DNA of 64,000 bases from Ferrimicrobium sp. (GTDB lineage Bacteria; Actinomycetota; Acidimicrobiia; Acidimicrobiales; Acidimicrobiaceae): contig NZ_DAHXOI010000001.1 of NCBI RefSeq assembly GCF_027364955.1, positions 62,001 to 126,000 of the forward strand. Reading direction: 5' to 3'. This document shows positions 55,761 through 64,000 of this stretch, one piece after another. The notes beneath the pieces are model-generated. The model was not told the DNA's origin. It made no database searches and worked only from the letters and a program-made list of their open reading frames with translations. Positions within the stretch are counted from its first letter, which is position 1. Every line of letters begins with the position of its first letter. A program made the translations under genes and the position numbers.

Positions 55761-57467
55761 ATGAAGTTAACCGGAGCACAGGCGTTGATTAAATCCCTTG
55801 AAATGCAGGGGGTTGAGACGGTATTTGGCCTCCCTGGTGGGGCGATTCTTCCCGTCTATGACCCCCTTTTGGAGTCGCCGATCCGGCATATTCTGGTTCG
55901 CCATGAACAGGGTGCTGGCCATGCCGCGGAAGGGTTTGCGCAGGCGACCGGGAAGCCAGGGGTGGCTATTGTGACAAGCGGTCCTGCGGCCACCAATATC
56001 GTCACCGCCGTCGCCGACGCCTACGTTGACTCGATACCGATTGTGGTGATCACCGGGCAAGTGGCTACGACCTCGATCGGTACCGATGCCTTTCAAGAGA
56101 CCGATACGACAGGGATTACGATGTCGGTCACCAAACACAACTGGTTGATCACCAAGGCTAGCGACATCCCGCGTGTGATTGCTGAGGCTTTCCATGTCGC
56201 GACGACAGGTCGACCTGGACCGGTCGTGGTCGACCTCCCCAAAGATGTGGCGAACGATACGATGGAGTGGTACTGGCCGCGCCGGCTCGATCTGCCCGGC
56301 TACCAGCCGACGGTCAAGGGGCACGCCAAGATGATCGAGCAGGCGGCTGCCATGATTGCGGGGGCCACACGGCCGATCATCTATGCAGGTGGTGGGTTGA
56401 TCCGTGGCAATGCCGCAGCGGAGCTGCGAGCACTGGTGGATCGATCTGGCATCCCAGTGGTGACGACGCTGATGGCCAGAGGAGTGCTGCCTGACTCCGA
56501 TCCGCTCTGCCTTGGTATGCCCGGCATGCATGGCAACTTTACTGCGGTGACGGCGCTGCAACAGGCTGATTTGGTGATCGCACTCGGAGCTCGTTTTGAT
56601 GACCGTGTGACCGGAAAGGTGGATGCCTTTGCGGCCAAGGCGCGCATTATCCACGTTGATATCGATCCGGCTGAACTGGGTAAGGTGCGCCGTCCCGATG
56701 TTCCAATCGTCGGAGATGTGAAGTCGGTGATTCCAGAGATTACGCGGCACCTGCCTGCCAAAGGGGCGGATCTCTCGGCCTGGGTCGCCCAACTGCACGC
56801 CTGGCAGGAACACTATCCCTACTCCTATGAACCCTCGTTACCCGGTGCGGCTATCAAACCTCAGTATGTCGTTGAACGACTCTCGGCGCTTGCACCGGCT
56901 GACACGATCGTGGCTTCGGGGGTTGGGCAGCATCAGATGTGGGCTTCGCAGTACTTCCAGTTCGCGTCGCCGAACTCGTGGATCAACTCCGGGGGACTCG
57001 GAACGATGGGTTTTGCTGTGCCGGCCGCGATCGGTGCGAAAGCCGGCCGTCCTCAGAGCACGGTTTGGGTCATCGACGGCGATGGATGTTTCCAGATGAC
57101 GGCGCAGGAGTTGGTGACGGCGACGGCTGAACGCATCCCAATCAAGGTTGCTATTTTGAACAACGGTTATCTTGGTATGGTACGCCAGTGGCAGGAGATG
57201 TTCTATGAGGAGCGGTACTCCGAGGTCTTTCTCTCACCCGATCTGCCTGACTATGTCAAGTGGGCTGAGGCAATGGGCGCGGTTGGTTTCCGTGTCGACC
57301 AGGTCAGTGAAGTTGACCCAGTCATCGAGAAGGCGAACCAGATCGATGACCGACCGGTAGTGATTGACTTTCGGGTTGACACCTTCGAAAAGGTCTATCC
57401 GATGGTGCCGGCCGGCGCGCCAAATGATGACATCGTGTTGCCTCCGCACCAGCAGGGGAGTCGATGA
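55761..57467 (+). CDS. ilvB: Acetolactate synthase large (catalytic) subunit
   Basis: 568 residues. ThDP enzyme motifs: VFGLPGGAILPVYDPL, the catalytic Glu in HILVRHEQGAGHAAEGFA, VTSGPAATN, and the ThDP/Mg site GDGCFQMTAQELVTA ... ILNNGYLGMVRQWQ. It condenses two pyruvates, or pyruvate with 2-oxobutyrate, in the first step of BCAA synthesis. ATG 55761 is preferred because GGAGGA (55748-55753) lies eight bases before it; ATG 55746 would start on top of that site. Its stop overlaps ilvN (ATGA). Confidence 0.96.
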   Translation: MKLTGAQALIKSLEMQGVETVFGLPGGAILPVYDPLLESPIRHILVRHEQGAGHAAEGFAQATGKPGVAIVTSGPAATNIVTAVADAYVDSIPIVVITGQVATTSIGTDAFQETDTTGITMSVTKHNWLITKASDIPRVIAEAFHVATTGRPGPVVVDLPKDVANDTMEWYWPRRLDLPGYQPTVKGHAKMIEQAAAMIAGATRPIIYAGGGLIRGNAAAELRALVDRSGIPVVTTLMARGVLPDSDPLCLGMPGMHGNFTAVTALQQADLVIALGARFDDRVTGKVDAFAAKARIIHVDIDPAELGKVRRPDVPIVGDVKSVIPEITRHLPAKGADLSAWVAQLHAWQEHYPYSYEPSLPGAAIKPQYVVERLSALAPADTIVASGVGQHQMWASQYFQFASPNSWINSGGLGTMGFAVPAAIGAKAGRPQSTVWVIDGDGCFQMTAQELVTATAERIPIKVAILNNGYLGMVRQWQEMFYEERYSEVFLSPDLPDYVKWAEAMGAVGFRVDQVSEVDPVIEKANQIDDRPVVIDFRVDTFEKVYPMVPAGAPNDDIVLPPHQQGSR

Positions 57468-58039
57468 TGGCGGAGCGATCATCGAACCTCGTACCGATTG
57501 GATCGATTCGTCCCCCGGTGGAGGGCCGCCATCATATCCTGAGTGTATTAGTAGAGAACCGAGCTGGCGTGCTTGCCAGGGTAGCGTTGCTCTTCTCCCG
57601 ACGCGGCTTTAACATCTACTCGCTAGCGGTTGCACCTACTGACGATGAACGCTTTTCGCGTCTCACCATTGTGGTCGACGTCGAGACAGTGCCACTTGAA
57701 CAGATCACGAAGCAACTGCATAAGTTGATCAACGTGATCAAAATTACCGAGATCGACCCAGTGGATGCACTCGAATATGAGTGTATGCTCGCCACGATTA
57801 ATGCGGAAGCGGGTGCCCGGGCGAAGGTGATGGAGCTGGTAGAGATTTTTCATGGTGAGATCATCGACGTCTCGATGGATCGATTGACTGTGGTCTTCGC
57901 GCTCTCTCCAGAGAAGCTTGACGACGTCGAGGCATTCCTGGCTGAGTTTGGTCTGATTGAGCTGCAACGAACCGGTAGGATTGCTCTTAGCAAGCTACCA
58001 AAACCGACACGTCGACCGAGAAAGGGAAGAGTATCGTAA
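57464..58039 (+). CDS. ilvN: Acetolactate synthase small (regulatory) subunit
   Basis: 191 residues. An N-terminal ACT domain (HHILSVLVENRAGVLARVALLFSRRGFNIYSLAVAPT, which binds valine for feedback control) is followed by the C-terminal ACT-like domain (ECMLATINAEAGARAKVMELVEIFHGEIIDVS). It activates IlvB and makes it sensitive to BCAAs. Two ATGs are adjacent (57464, 57467), with AGGGGAG upstream. ilvC begins right at its stop (TAA|ATG). Confidence 0.95.
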   Translation: MMAERSSNLVPIGSIRPPVEGRHHILSVLVENRAGVLARVALLFSRRGFNIYSLAVAPTDDERFSRLTIVVDVETVPLEQITKQLHKLINVIKITEIDPVDALEYECMLATINAEAGARAKVMELVEIFHGEIIDVSMDRLTVVFALSPEKLDDVEAFLAEFGLIELQRTGRIALSKLPKPTRRPRKGRVS

Positions 58040-59062
58040 ATGGCTCACATGTACTACGACAAGGACGCAGACCCATCCATCATTAATGGCACCCGTGTTG
58101 CCATCATCGGCTATGGTTCGCAAGGACATGCCCACGCACTGAACCTGTCCGACTCCGGCGTTAAGGTTCGTGTTGCGCTTCGCCCGGGGTCGGCCTCTGG
58201 CGATAAGGCGTGGGCTAGTGGACTCGAGGTTCTGTCGGTGCCAGAGGCGGTCGCTTGGGCGGACCTTATCATGTTTCTCGCACCCGACACGGTGCAAAAA
58301 GAGATCTACGACAACGAGGTAGCTCCACACCTTCGTCCAGGTCAAACGCTTGGCTTCGCCCATGGCTTTAACATCCGCTTCGGGGAGATCGTTCCACCTG
58401 AGGACGTAACGGTGATGATGGTGGCCCCAAAGGGCCCTGGACACCTTGTGCGCCGCACCTACGAAGAGGGTGGCGGCGTTCCGTCGCTGATCGCTGTCGC
58501 AAATGACCCACAGGGGACCGGTCACGCGCTCGCTCTCTCCTATGCATGGGGTATCGGTTCCACCAAGGCTGGCGTACTTGACACGACCTTTGCCGAAGAG
58601 ACGGAGACGGATCTCTTTGGTGAGCAGGTGGTGCTCTGTGGTGGTTTGAGCGAGCTCATCGTCGCTGGTTTCACCACGTTGGTCGAGGCTGGCTATCAGC
58701 CGGAGTCCGCCTATTTCGAGTGCCTGCACGAGATGAAGCTCATTGTCGACCTGCTTTATGAAAATGGATTAGCCGGTATGTGGTTCTCGGTCTCAGAGAC
58801 TGCGGAGTACGGGGGACTCACGCGTGGGCCACGGGTGGTGAACGAGGCGACGCGGGCAGAGATGCGACGGATTCTTGGCGAGATTCAGGATGGAACCTTT
58901 GCGCGGGAACTCATCGACGAGATGGCGGCTGGGCGTCCCCACTTCAATCAACTCCGCCAGCAGGCAAAGGACCAACCGGTCGAGCAAGTTGGCGCTACGC
59001 TGCGTGCGATGATGCCCTTCCTGTCGACGAAGTCGAAGATCACCGAGGTGTCTGGCGGTTGA
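58040..59062 (+). CDS. ilvC: Ketol-acid reductoisomerase (NADP+), class I
   Basis: 340 residues. The Rossmann motif [37 protein letters not shown] (Arg/Ser suit NADPH), the Mg-binding [18 protein letters not shown] and [15 protein letters not shown]. It isomerises and reduces acetolactate to dihydroxyisovalerate. It completes the ilvBNC trio, and ilvD lies upstream of the leader. The next gene starts one base after its stop. Confidence 0.97.
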   Translation: MAHMYYDKDADPSIINGTRVAIIGYGSQGHAHALNLSDSGVKVRVALRPGSASGDKAWASGLEVLSVPEAVAWADLIMFLAPDTVQKEIYDNEVAPHLRPGQTLGFAHGFNIRFGEIVPPEDVTVMMVAPKGPGHLVRRTYEEGGGVPSLIAVANDPQGTGHALALSYAWGIGSTKAGVLDTTFAEETETDLFGEQVVLCGGLSELIVAGFTTLVEAGYQPESAYFECLHEMKLIVDLLYENGLAGMWFSVSETAEYGGLTRGPRVVNEATRAEMRRILGEIQDGTFARELIDEMAAGRPHFNQLRQQAKDQPVEQVGATLRAMMPFLSTKSKITEVSGG

Positions 59063-59063
59063 C

Positions 59064-60314
59064 GTGACCCCTCTTGCCCTGCGTGCCTGGCGTAAACCAG
59101 TGTTGTGGGGGGTTGTCAGTTTGATCGTCTTCGTGGCCGTTCTTGATCGTGATCTCGACAAGGTCGTGCACTCGCTGCCTGGAGCTGCGCTCGGAGGCGG
59201 TCTGCTCTCAGCCTTCTTCGTCGCGAGTGCTATCAGCCTTGGGCAGCGCTGGAGTCGTGCGGTGGCCGTAGTGGTCGTGGTGGTCACGATCGCCTACGCA
59301 GCGGTTGCCTGGTACGCACTGCGCCACCAGGGCCTCATCCACCAAGACGTGGCACCTTGGTTGCTGCTGGCGGGTGCGCTCGCCCTCTGGATGGTTGGCC
59401 TAAACCGGTGGACGGTGGCGGGTATCGGGATCGATCTGGGCCTAGGGCTTGGGGTGTTGCTCTGGATCGTCGGAGTGGCAAGTGGCACTGCGCTGGTCAT
59501 TCAACGCGGCGTATCCCACCTGCTCATTGGAGACGGTGCCCTGGAGCGATCGGTGTTCGCGCTGTTTATCGGGATCGTTGTCCTAGTCGGGTCCCGTTGG
59601 GCGCCGCAGGTGCAACGGGCACGTGCTCTGGATGGACGTTTTGTTGAGCAGTCGTTGAGTCTATCGTCGTTGTTGCGTTATCCTGGGTTGACCCTGGGCG
59701 CGATTAGCGTTGTTCGACTGGAGACAAGGACATGGTTGCGGGTACTGCTCGTGACACTGGCACTCGTGCCGTTGGGTATCGGTCTTGCCGAGGGGCTGCT
59801 GGTGCTCGGACCGCTTGTGGCGGCCATTGGTTGTTGGCTTGGTTGGGAGTTGAGTCCCATCGCTGCGACACTCGTGTCGCCGGAGGGACTCCTCGGGGTT
59901 CTGCCGCGGACGCGCGGATCCTATGGGCGGCGTGGGTCGGTGGTGCCGGCGTTGTTGTCGAGCGTACTCGTTGTGATGGCGATCGGCATTGCCTGGCGGG
60001 TGAGCTTTCTCATCGGTTTTGGGACCGCTGTGGTCATCGCACTTGGTTGCGGTGTGGGCTTCCTTGGCGCGGGAGTCGCGCTTCGGGTGATGGCCACAGA
60101 TGTCCATCTCGCGCAAGAGCGATGGGTGAGTGGGGTGCTCGCCGTTGCGCTCGCTGGGTGTGCCCTTGCCCCGTTGGTGCAACTGAACAACGCCTTTGGG
60201 GCCCACGGACTCTTCCTCGAGTACGTGATCACGGGAACGAGCTTTTCGGTCATCATGGGAATCGTTGGTGTCTCGCTGGTCAGTTGGTGGCAGGGAGAGG
60301 TCCGTGACACCTAA
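59064..60314 (+). CDS. Polytopic membrane protein, possible permease partner of a degenerate ABC ATPase
   Basis: 416 residues, almost all hydrophobic, with about ten to eleven membrane segments in pairs of six or so separated by a charged stretch (RWAPQVQRARALDGRFVEQSLS, about 180-205) and RGSYGRRGS near 290. I recognise no permease family with confidence. The GTG start is one base after ilvC and its stop overlaps the next gene by eleven bases, so it is probably translated with the ABC-like protein that follows. The pair looks like a transporter gene pair appended to the ilv operon. Confidence 0.75.
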   Translation: MTPLALRAWRKPVLWGVVSLIVFVAVLDRDLDKVVHSLPGAALGGGLLSAFFVASAISLGQRWSRAVAVVVVVVTIAYAAVAWYALRHQGLIHQDVAPWLLLAGALALWMVGLNRWTVAGIGIDLGLGLGVLLWIVGVASGTALVIQRGVSHLLIGDGALERSVFALFIGIVVLVGSRWAPQVQRARALDGRFVEQSLSLSSLLRYPGLTLGAISVVRLETRTWLRVLLVTLALVPLGIGLAEGLLVLGPLVAAIGCWLGWELSPIAATLVSPEGLLGVLPRTRGSYGRRGSVVPALLSSVLVVMAIGIAWRVSFLIGFGTAVVIALGCGVGFLGAGVALRVMATDVHLAQERWVSGVLAVALAGCALAPLVQLNNAFGAHGLFLEYVITGTSFSVIMGIVGVSLVSWWQGEVRDT

Positions 60315-60915
60315 GACGGTGCTTGAAGTGCAGGGTTCGGTCGCCTATGGCGATGCGACGCTACGTTTAGGGACATGGAAGCTCGCTGAGGGTGAGACGA
60401 TGCTCTTGACCGGCGGCCCACCGGAGCCGGTTGTTCGGGCTTTTCTTGGCTTGGATCCCCACGCTGCGATCAGTGTCCTTGGTGCTCGAGTCGGCAGTCG
60501 GGAGGCGCGCTCCGTGCTCGGTATCGCCTTTGGGGGCTTTGTGCCTATGCACTCGCTCAAGGTGCTCGAACATCTCGCGCTAGCGGTGCGGATAGGGCCC
60601 CCTCGGCTCGGAAAGGTTCCGTCGTTTCGAGCGGTTCTTGAGGAGGTTGGCCTGCTCCCTTTGGCGAATGAACCCGCCGGTCGCCTCGACGCTAACGGTC
60701 GATTTGCGCTCTCGCTGGCGGTCATGCTTGTTCGATTGTTGCCGGTTTGGGTAGTCGTGACTCCGCCCGGGTTTGTGCCCTCCCCATCGGTGGTGGAACG
60801 CCTCAAGCAGGCTCGTGTGGTTGGTGTAGGGATCGTCATGCACTCAGACTCCGAGGCACTGCAGCTCCTTGCTCATCAGACACGTCGATTGGAGACCAAG
60901 ACCGCACAAGATTAA
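60304..60915 (+). CDS. Degenerate ABC-type ATPase-like protein (ATP-binding motifs lost)
   Basis: 203 residues laid out like an ABC nucleotide-binding domain but without its active residues. LAEGETMLLTGGPPEPVVRAFLGL takes the place of Walker A (G-GPPEPVV instead of GPxGxGKST). LDANGRFALSLAVMLVRLLP takes the place of the signature region, and VWVVVTPP replaces Walker B (LLLDEP). A MHSDSEALQLLAHQTRRLE tail matches the switch-His end of ABC ATPases. GTG 60304 (GGAGAGG before it) overlaps the membrane gene. It may be a non-hydrolysing regulatory partner. Confidence 0.6.
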   Translation: MTPKTVLEVQGSVAYGDATLRLGTWKLAEGETMLLTGGPPEPVVRAFLGLDPHAAISVLGARVGSREARSVLGIAFGGFVPMHSLKVLEHLALAVRIGPPRLGKVPSFRAVLEEVGLLPLANEPAGRLDANGRFALSLAVMLVRLLPVWVVVTPPGFVPSPSVVERLKQARVVGVGIVMHSDSEALQLLAHQTRRLETKTAQD

Positions 60916-60985
60916 GGGATCGTTACGGACAACCATGGCGGGCATGGTGTCTACTATGCTCGATCGAAAGTACGAGGAGGTAAGG

Positions 60986-62281
60986 ATGATTGCGACACGA
61001 ATGCGTCAGCGCAAGACGGCAGCGGTCGATGCCCCTGGAGCCCCGAGTCGTCCAAAGGTGGTCGTCGTTGGTGCGGGTTTTGCTGGTCTGGCGGCGGTGG
61101 AGGAACTCTCGAAGCTGTCTGCCGACGTTACCTTGGTTGATCGTCATAATTTCGCCACTTTTCAGCCATTGCTCTACCAGGTGGCGACGGCTGGACTCAA
61201 CCCCGGCGACGTTGCCTTTCCTATACGGACGGTGATCCGGAGTATGGCCCGGACCAAGTTCCAACAGGGTGAGTTGGCATCGGTGGATGCTGAGCGCAAG
61301 TTCATCGTGCTCGAGGACGGGCGTACCATCGACTACGACTACCTCATCCTCGCGCTGGGTGCGACCGCAAACTACTTCGGCATTGAGGGTGCTCGTGAGT
61401 ATTCGCATGCGATCTATACACTCGACGAGGCGCTTGACGTGAGAAACCATCTCTTTCATCAGTTTGAGCAAGCCGTTGCTCATGGGGTCCGTGATGGTGC
61501 GCTCACCTTTGTGGTAGTCGGTGGTGGTGCGACGGGGGTTGAGCTTGCGGGTGCCATCGCTGAACTCGCCCATAAGGCCCTCTATACCGACTATACCAGC
61601 CTGAATCCCGATGATGTGAAGGTGATTCTCATCGAGCAACAGTCCCGTCTCTTGGAGGCTTTTAATGAGGGACTCTCGGAGTACGCGCGACGGGAGTTGC
61701 GCACCCGTGGCGTCACCGTACTGCTCAAGGAGGCGGTACAGGCGGTGGAGCCGGGGGTGATCCTGTTGCACAGTGGCCGTGAGATCCAGAATGGTCTCGT
61801 TCTTTGGGCGGCCGGCGTGGCAGTGCCGTCGGTAATCGGGCGGCTGGGCCTACCCACCGGTCGAAGTGGGCGCCTCATGGTCGGAGGCGACCTACGTGTG
61901 CTCGGCTCGGAGTCGATCTTTGCTATCGGGGACGTTGCGCTCGCCTCTGATCCCACTGGGAACCCCTTGCCCCAGCTCGCCCAGCCAGCTATTCAAGGAG
62001 GGCGCCATGCCGCTCGCCAAATCGGTGTCTTAGTCAAGGGGGAGGCGACCTATCCCTTCCGCTATCGTGACAAGGGGACGATGGCGACGATTGGCCGGCG
62101 CGCCGCCGTTGCGGAGGTGGGTCGTGGCATACGCCTGAGTGGGACCACGGCCTGGTTGGCTTGGCTCGGCCTCCATGTGGTCACCCTTTTAGGCTCGCGG
62201 AACAAGGCTTCAGTGATGATCAACTGGACGTGGCACTACCTCTCGTGGGGCAAGGGTCCACGAGTTATTCTTGGAGGTTGA
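60986..62281 (+). CDS. ndh: Type II NADH dehydrogenase-like FAD/NAD(P) oxidoreductase
   Basis: 431 residues. FAD-binding VVVVGAGFAGLAAVEELSKL, NFATFQPLLYQVATAGLNP, the NAD-binding TFVVVGGGATGVELAGAIAELA, and AIGDVALASD are in NDH-2 order; the C-terminal ~60 residues (WLAWLGLHVVTLLGSRNKASVMINW) are the amphipathic membrane-anchoring part. It passes electrons from NADH to quinone without pumping protons. ATG 60986 follows GAGGAGG; upstream extension to 60869 is not supported. It overlaps a convergent gene by 17 bases. Confidence 0.92.
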   Translation: MIATRMRQRKTAAVDAPGAPSRPKVVVVGAGFAGLAAVEELSKLSADVTLVDRHNFATFQPLLYQVATAGLNPGDVAFPIRTVIRSMARTKFQQGELASVDAERKFIVLEDGRTIDYDYLILALGATANYFGIEGAREYSHAIYTLDEALDVRNHLFHQFEQAVAHGVRDGALTFVVVGGGATGVELAGAIAELAHKALYTDYTSLNPDDVKVILIEQQSRLLEAFNEGLSEYARRELRTRGVTVLLKEAVQAVEPGVILLHSGREIQNGLVLWAAGVAVPSVIGRLGLPTGRSGRLMVGGDLRVLGSESIFAIGDVALASDPTGNPLPQLAQPAIQGGRHAARQIGVLVKGEATYPFRYRDKGTMATIGRRAAVAEVGRGIRLSGTTAWLAWLGLHVVTLLGSRNKASVMINWTWHYLSWGKGPRVILGG

Positions 62282-62726
62282 GCTCCATCTCGGTAAAAGC
62301 GACCATGCGCCGTAACGCTTGGTAGTTGTGGGCGACCCCCTTGAAGCGGTCTTGGCGGATACGGATCTGCTCTGAGGTGGCACCCCCGAGGTAACCGAAG
62401 TGTTCGAGGACTACTTTGAGATCTGCCAGAACAGGCGCGCGTCCCAGTCCTCCTGCAATCGCCATAGCGATGGCGACTACGCCGGCCTGGATATCGGAGC
62501 GCTGTTCTGTGGGTAGGGTTTGGAGCTGGTCCGCAAGGTGTCCGTAGAGCGTGAGTGCGTAGCCTTGATCCGGGCCCGGGCGCCCGTTCAGCTGCCCCTG
62601 GGCAAGCTTGCGGCCAGTGAGCTCTGCGGGTCGATCGAGCGCCAACTCGACTGGGTTGACGGGTTCGGCCCAGAACAACGGTGCGCGTTCACCCTTACTA
62701 ATCTCGACCATGTCTGGCTGACTCAT
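62265..62726 (-). CDS. Hypothetical protein coupled to the citramalate synthase-like gene
   Basis: 153 residues, family not recognised. Mostly helical (DQGYALTLYGHLADQLQTLPTEQRSDIQAGVVAIAMAIAGGLGRAPVLADLKVVLEHFGYLG) with a C-terminal basic part, no membrane segment or leader. Its ATG overlaps the stop of the upstream gene (ATGA), so it is translated with the citramalate/isopropylmalate synthase. Its end overlaps the convergent ndh gene. Conserved in related genomes would be the test. Confidence 0.7.
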   Translation of the reverse strand: MSQPDMVEISKGERAPLFWAEPVNPVELALDRPAELTGRKLAQGQLNGRPGPDQGYALTLYGHLADQLQTLPTEQRSDIQAGVVAIAMAIAGGLGRAPVLADLKVVLEHFGYLGGATSEQIRIRQDRFKGVAHNYQALRRMVAFTEMELNLQE

Positions 62727-64000
62727 GGTGCATTCCCTTCAGTTGTGATGGTTTTCACGAGTGCGAGGACGAAGCCTTCAGTCAGTGCCGAAAACGACGC
62801 CTCGATGATGTTGGTGGAGACTCCCGTGGTCGTCCACTGGGTCTCAGTGTCGGAGAAGTCGATGAGGACCCGGACAACGGCATCGGTGCCGCTTGAGGTG
62901 TCCAGCACGCGCACCTTGTAGTCATCAAGCCCCATGGTGGCGAGAGAGGGGTAGGTGGTCTGTAGCGCCTGTCGGAGCGCCTGATCGAGTGCATGGACGG
63001 GTCCATTCCCCTCAGCGGTAGCGATGATTCGTTGGCCGTGTACCTGCACCTTCACCGTCGCTTCGGTAAGCAGATCAGGTCCGTGATAGCCGTCGGTCGT
63101 CACCCGGTAGGACTCCACATGAAAATAGGGCTGTGTCCAGCCGAGAGCATGGCGCATCAACAGTTCCAGTGAACCATCTGCGACTTCAAAGTGATATCCC
63201 TGATGTTCGAGATCCTTCAGGCGCTGCAACAGTGAGGTGGTCGCGTCGTCGGTGAGCTCGAGTCCGAGTTCCCCCGCTTTGATCAGGAGGGTTTGACGGC
63301 CTGCCATCTCTGACACGACAAAGCGACTATGGTTGCCGACGAGCTCAGGATTGATGTGTTCATAGGCATCGCTGCGCCTTGCGATGGCGCTGACATGGAG
63401 GCCGGCTTTGTGCGTGAAGGCAGATGCGCCCACATAGGGAGATTGTGGAGCGAGTGGGAGATTGGTGATCTCTGCAATGTGACGGGCGGTTGAGGTGAGG
63501 AGTTCAAGATTGTGGGGTGGGATGGTGATGATCTCCTGTTTGAGTGAGAGTGCCGCAATGATAGGGACAAGGTTGGCATTACCCGTCCTCTCTCCGTAGC
63601 CGTTGATGCACCCCTGTACCTGGCTGGCTCCGAGATCGACGGCTATGAGTGAGTTTGCTATGGCACAGCCCGAGTCGTTGTGAAAATGGACTCCGATGGG
63701 AAGCCCCGCCCGCTCGTTGACACTGCTCATGATCGTGGGAACCTCTGATGGCAGGGTTCCGCCATTGGTGTCGCAGAGCACCAGTGTGGTTGCTCCGGCC
63801 TCCTCGGCAGCAGTAAGTACCGAGAGTGCGAAGGTTGGATTGTCCTTGAAGCCGTCAAAGAAGTGCTCAGCGTCGAGCAGCACGTGGCAACCGTGGCTGG
63901 TCAAGAAGGCGACCGAATCTCGCACCATGGCAAGCGCCTCTTCGAGAGAGGTGCGAAGCGCGTGCACGACATGGTAATCCCAGGCCTTGGCGACGATGCA
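62723..64000 (-). CDS. cimA: (R)-citramalate synthase / 2-isopropylmalate synthase family, N-terminus cut by window end
   Basis: The last 425 residues of a HMGL-like acyltransferase; the frame is open to the window edge (IVAKAWDYHVVHALRTSLEE). Motifs: LLDAEHFFDGFKDNP, LVLCDTNGGTLPSEV, GVHFHNDSGCAIANSL (metal-binding His), QGCINGYGERTGNANL, FTHKAGLHVSA. The C-terminal ~130 residues (ATVKVQVHGQRIIATAEGNGPVHALDQALRQAL) are the LeuA allosteric domain. The layout matches CimA-type enzymes, which make citramalate from pyruvate for isoleucine; 2-isopropylmalate synthase is the alternative. Confidence 0.87.
   Translation of the reverse strand, partial: CIVAKAWDYHVVHALRTSLEEALAMVRDSVAFLTSHGCHVLLDAEHFFDGFKDNPTFALSVLTAAEEAGATTLVLCDTNGGTLPSEVPTIMSSVNERAGLPIGVHFHNDSGCAIANSLIAVDLGASQVQGCINGYGERTGNANLVPIIAALSLKQEIITIPPHNLELLTSTARHIAEITNLPLAPQSPYVGASAFTHKAGLHVSAIARRSDAYEHINPELVGNHSRFVVSEMAGRQTLLIKAGELGLELTDDATTSLLQRLKDLEHQGYHFEVADGSLELLMRHALGWTQPYFHVESYRVTTDGYHGPDLLTEATVKVQVHGQRIIATAEGNGPVHALDQALRQALQTTYPSLATMGLDDYKVRVLDTSSGTDAVVRVLIDFSDTETQWTTTGVSTNIIEASFSALTEGFVLALVKTITTEGNAP

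Noticed and set aside
55767-56813. 348-codon minus-strand frame opposite ilvB
   Set aside because: Shadow of ilvB with no recognisable motif.

Overview
The window looks like a chromosomal segment of an actinobacterium, most likely an acidophilic member of the Acidimicrobiia (inference from gene content). It has moderately high GC and many GTG/TTG starts. Actinobacterial hallmarks are a MurA with Asp in place of the fosfomycin-binding Cys, a DUF501 protein, an RskA-type anti-sigma factor with a SigK-like ECF sigma factor, a PASTA kinase, an AdnAB-like helicase/nuclease pair, and an ilvBNC operon preceded by a leader peptide. A glutamate decarboxylase fits life at low pH.

Layout. 0-6 kb: the 3' end of fumC, two small unknown genes, an APC permease, an FMN/F420 split-barrel protein, a dienelactone hydrolase-like enzyme and a Nudix hydrolase. 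6.4-11.2 kb: a tightly packed run of murA, a MeaB-type GTPase, an enoyl-CoA hydratase and trehalose synthase. 11.3-16.2 kb: a malyl-CoA lyase-like enzyme, a membrane protein, an acyl-CoA dehydrogenase with a long N-terminal extension, and an anti-sigma/sigma pair. The lyase, dehydrogenase and MeaB together suggest an ethylmalonyl-CoA-type pathway. 16.2-23.9 kb, minus strand: an AddA/AddB-like recombination pair, then an SPFH protein with its NfeD partner.

24.2-34.6 kb: a molybdenum hydroxylase cluster in form II order (coxS-L-M-D-E, then an XdhC-like gene, a MobA-like gene and coxG). An IS607-family element (serine recombinase TnpA plus TnpB) interrupts it between coxE and the XdhC-like gene. 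34.6-38.8 kb: DUF501, tRNA-Leu(TAA), thioredoxin, a serine hydrolase, glutamate decarboxylase and an ArsR-like regulator. 38.8-39.7 kb holds no intact gene and looks decayed. 39.7-43.1 kb, minus strand: lgt, pncB and a second serine hydrolase. 43.2-47.6 kb: an unknown protein, GDPD, mnmA and ligA. Seven tandem 26-bp repeats follow ligA, then a PASTA Ser/Thr kinase.

50-53.8 kb: an SCP2-like protein and gatCAB. 53.9-60.9 kb: ilvD, then a BCAA leader peptide with terminator, then ilvB-ilvN-ilvC, followed without a break by a polytopic membrane protein and a protein that looks like an ABC ATPase with its ATP-binding motifs lost. The window ends with a type II NADH dehydrogenase-like gene (+) and, on the minus strand, a citramalate/isopropylmalate synthase cut by the window edge and a small unknown gene.
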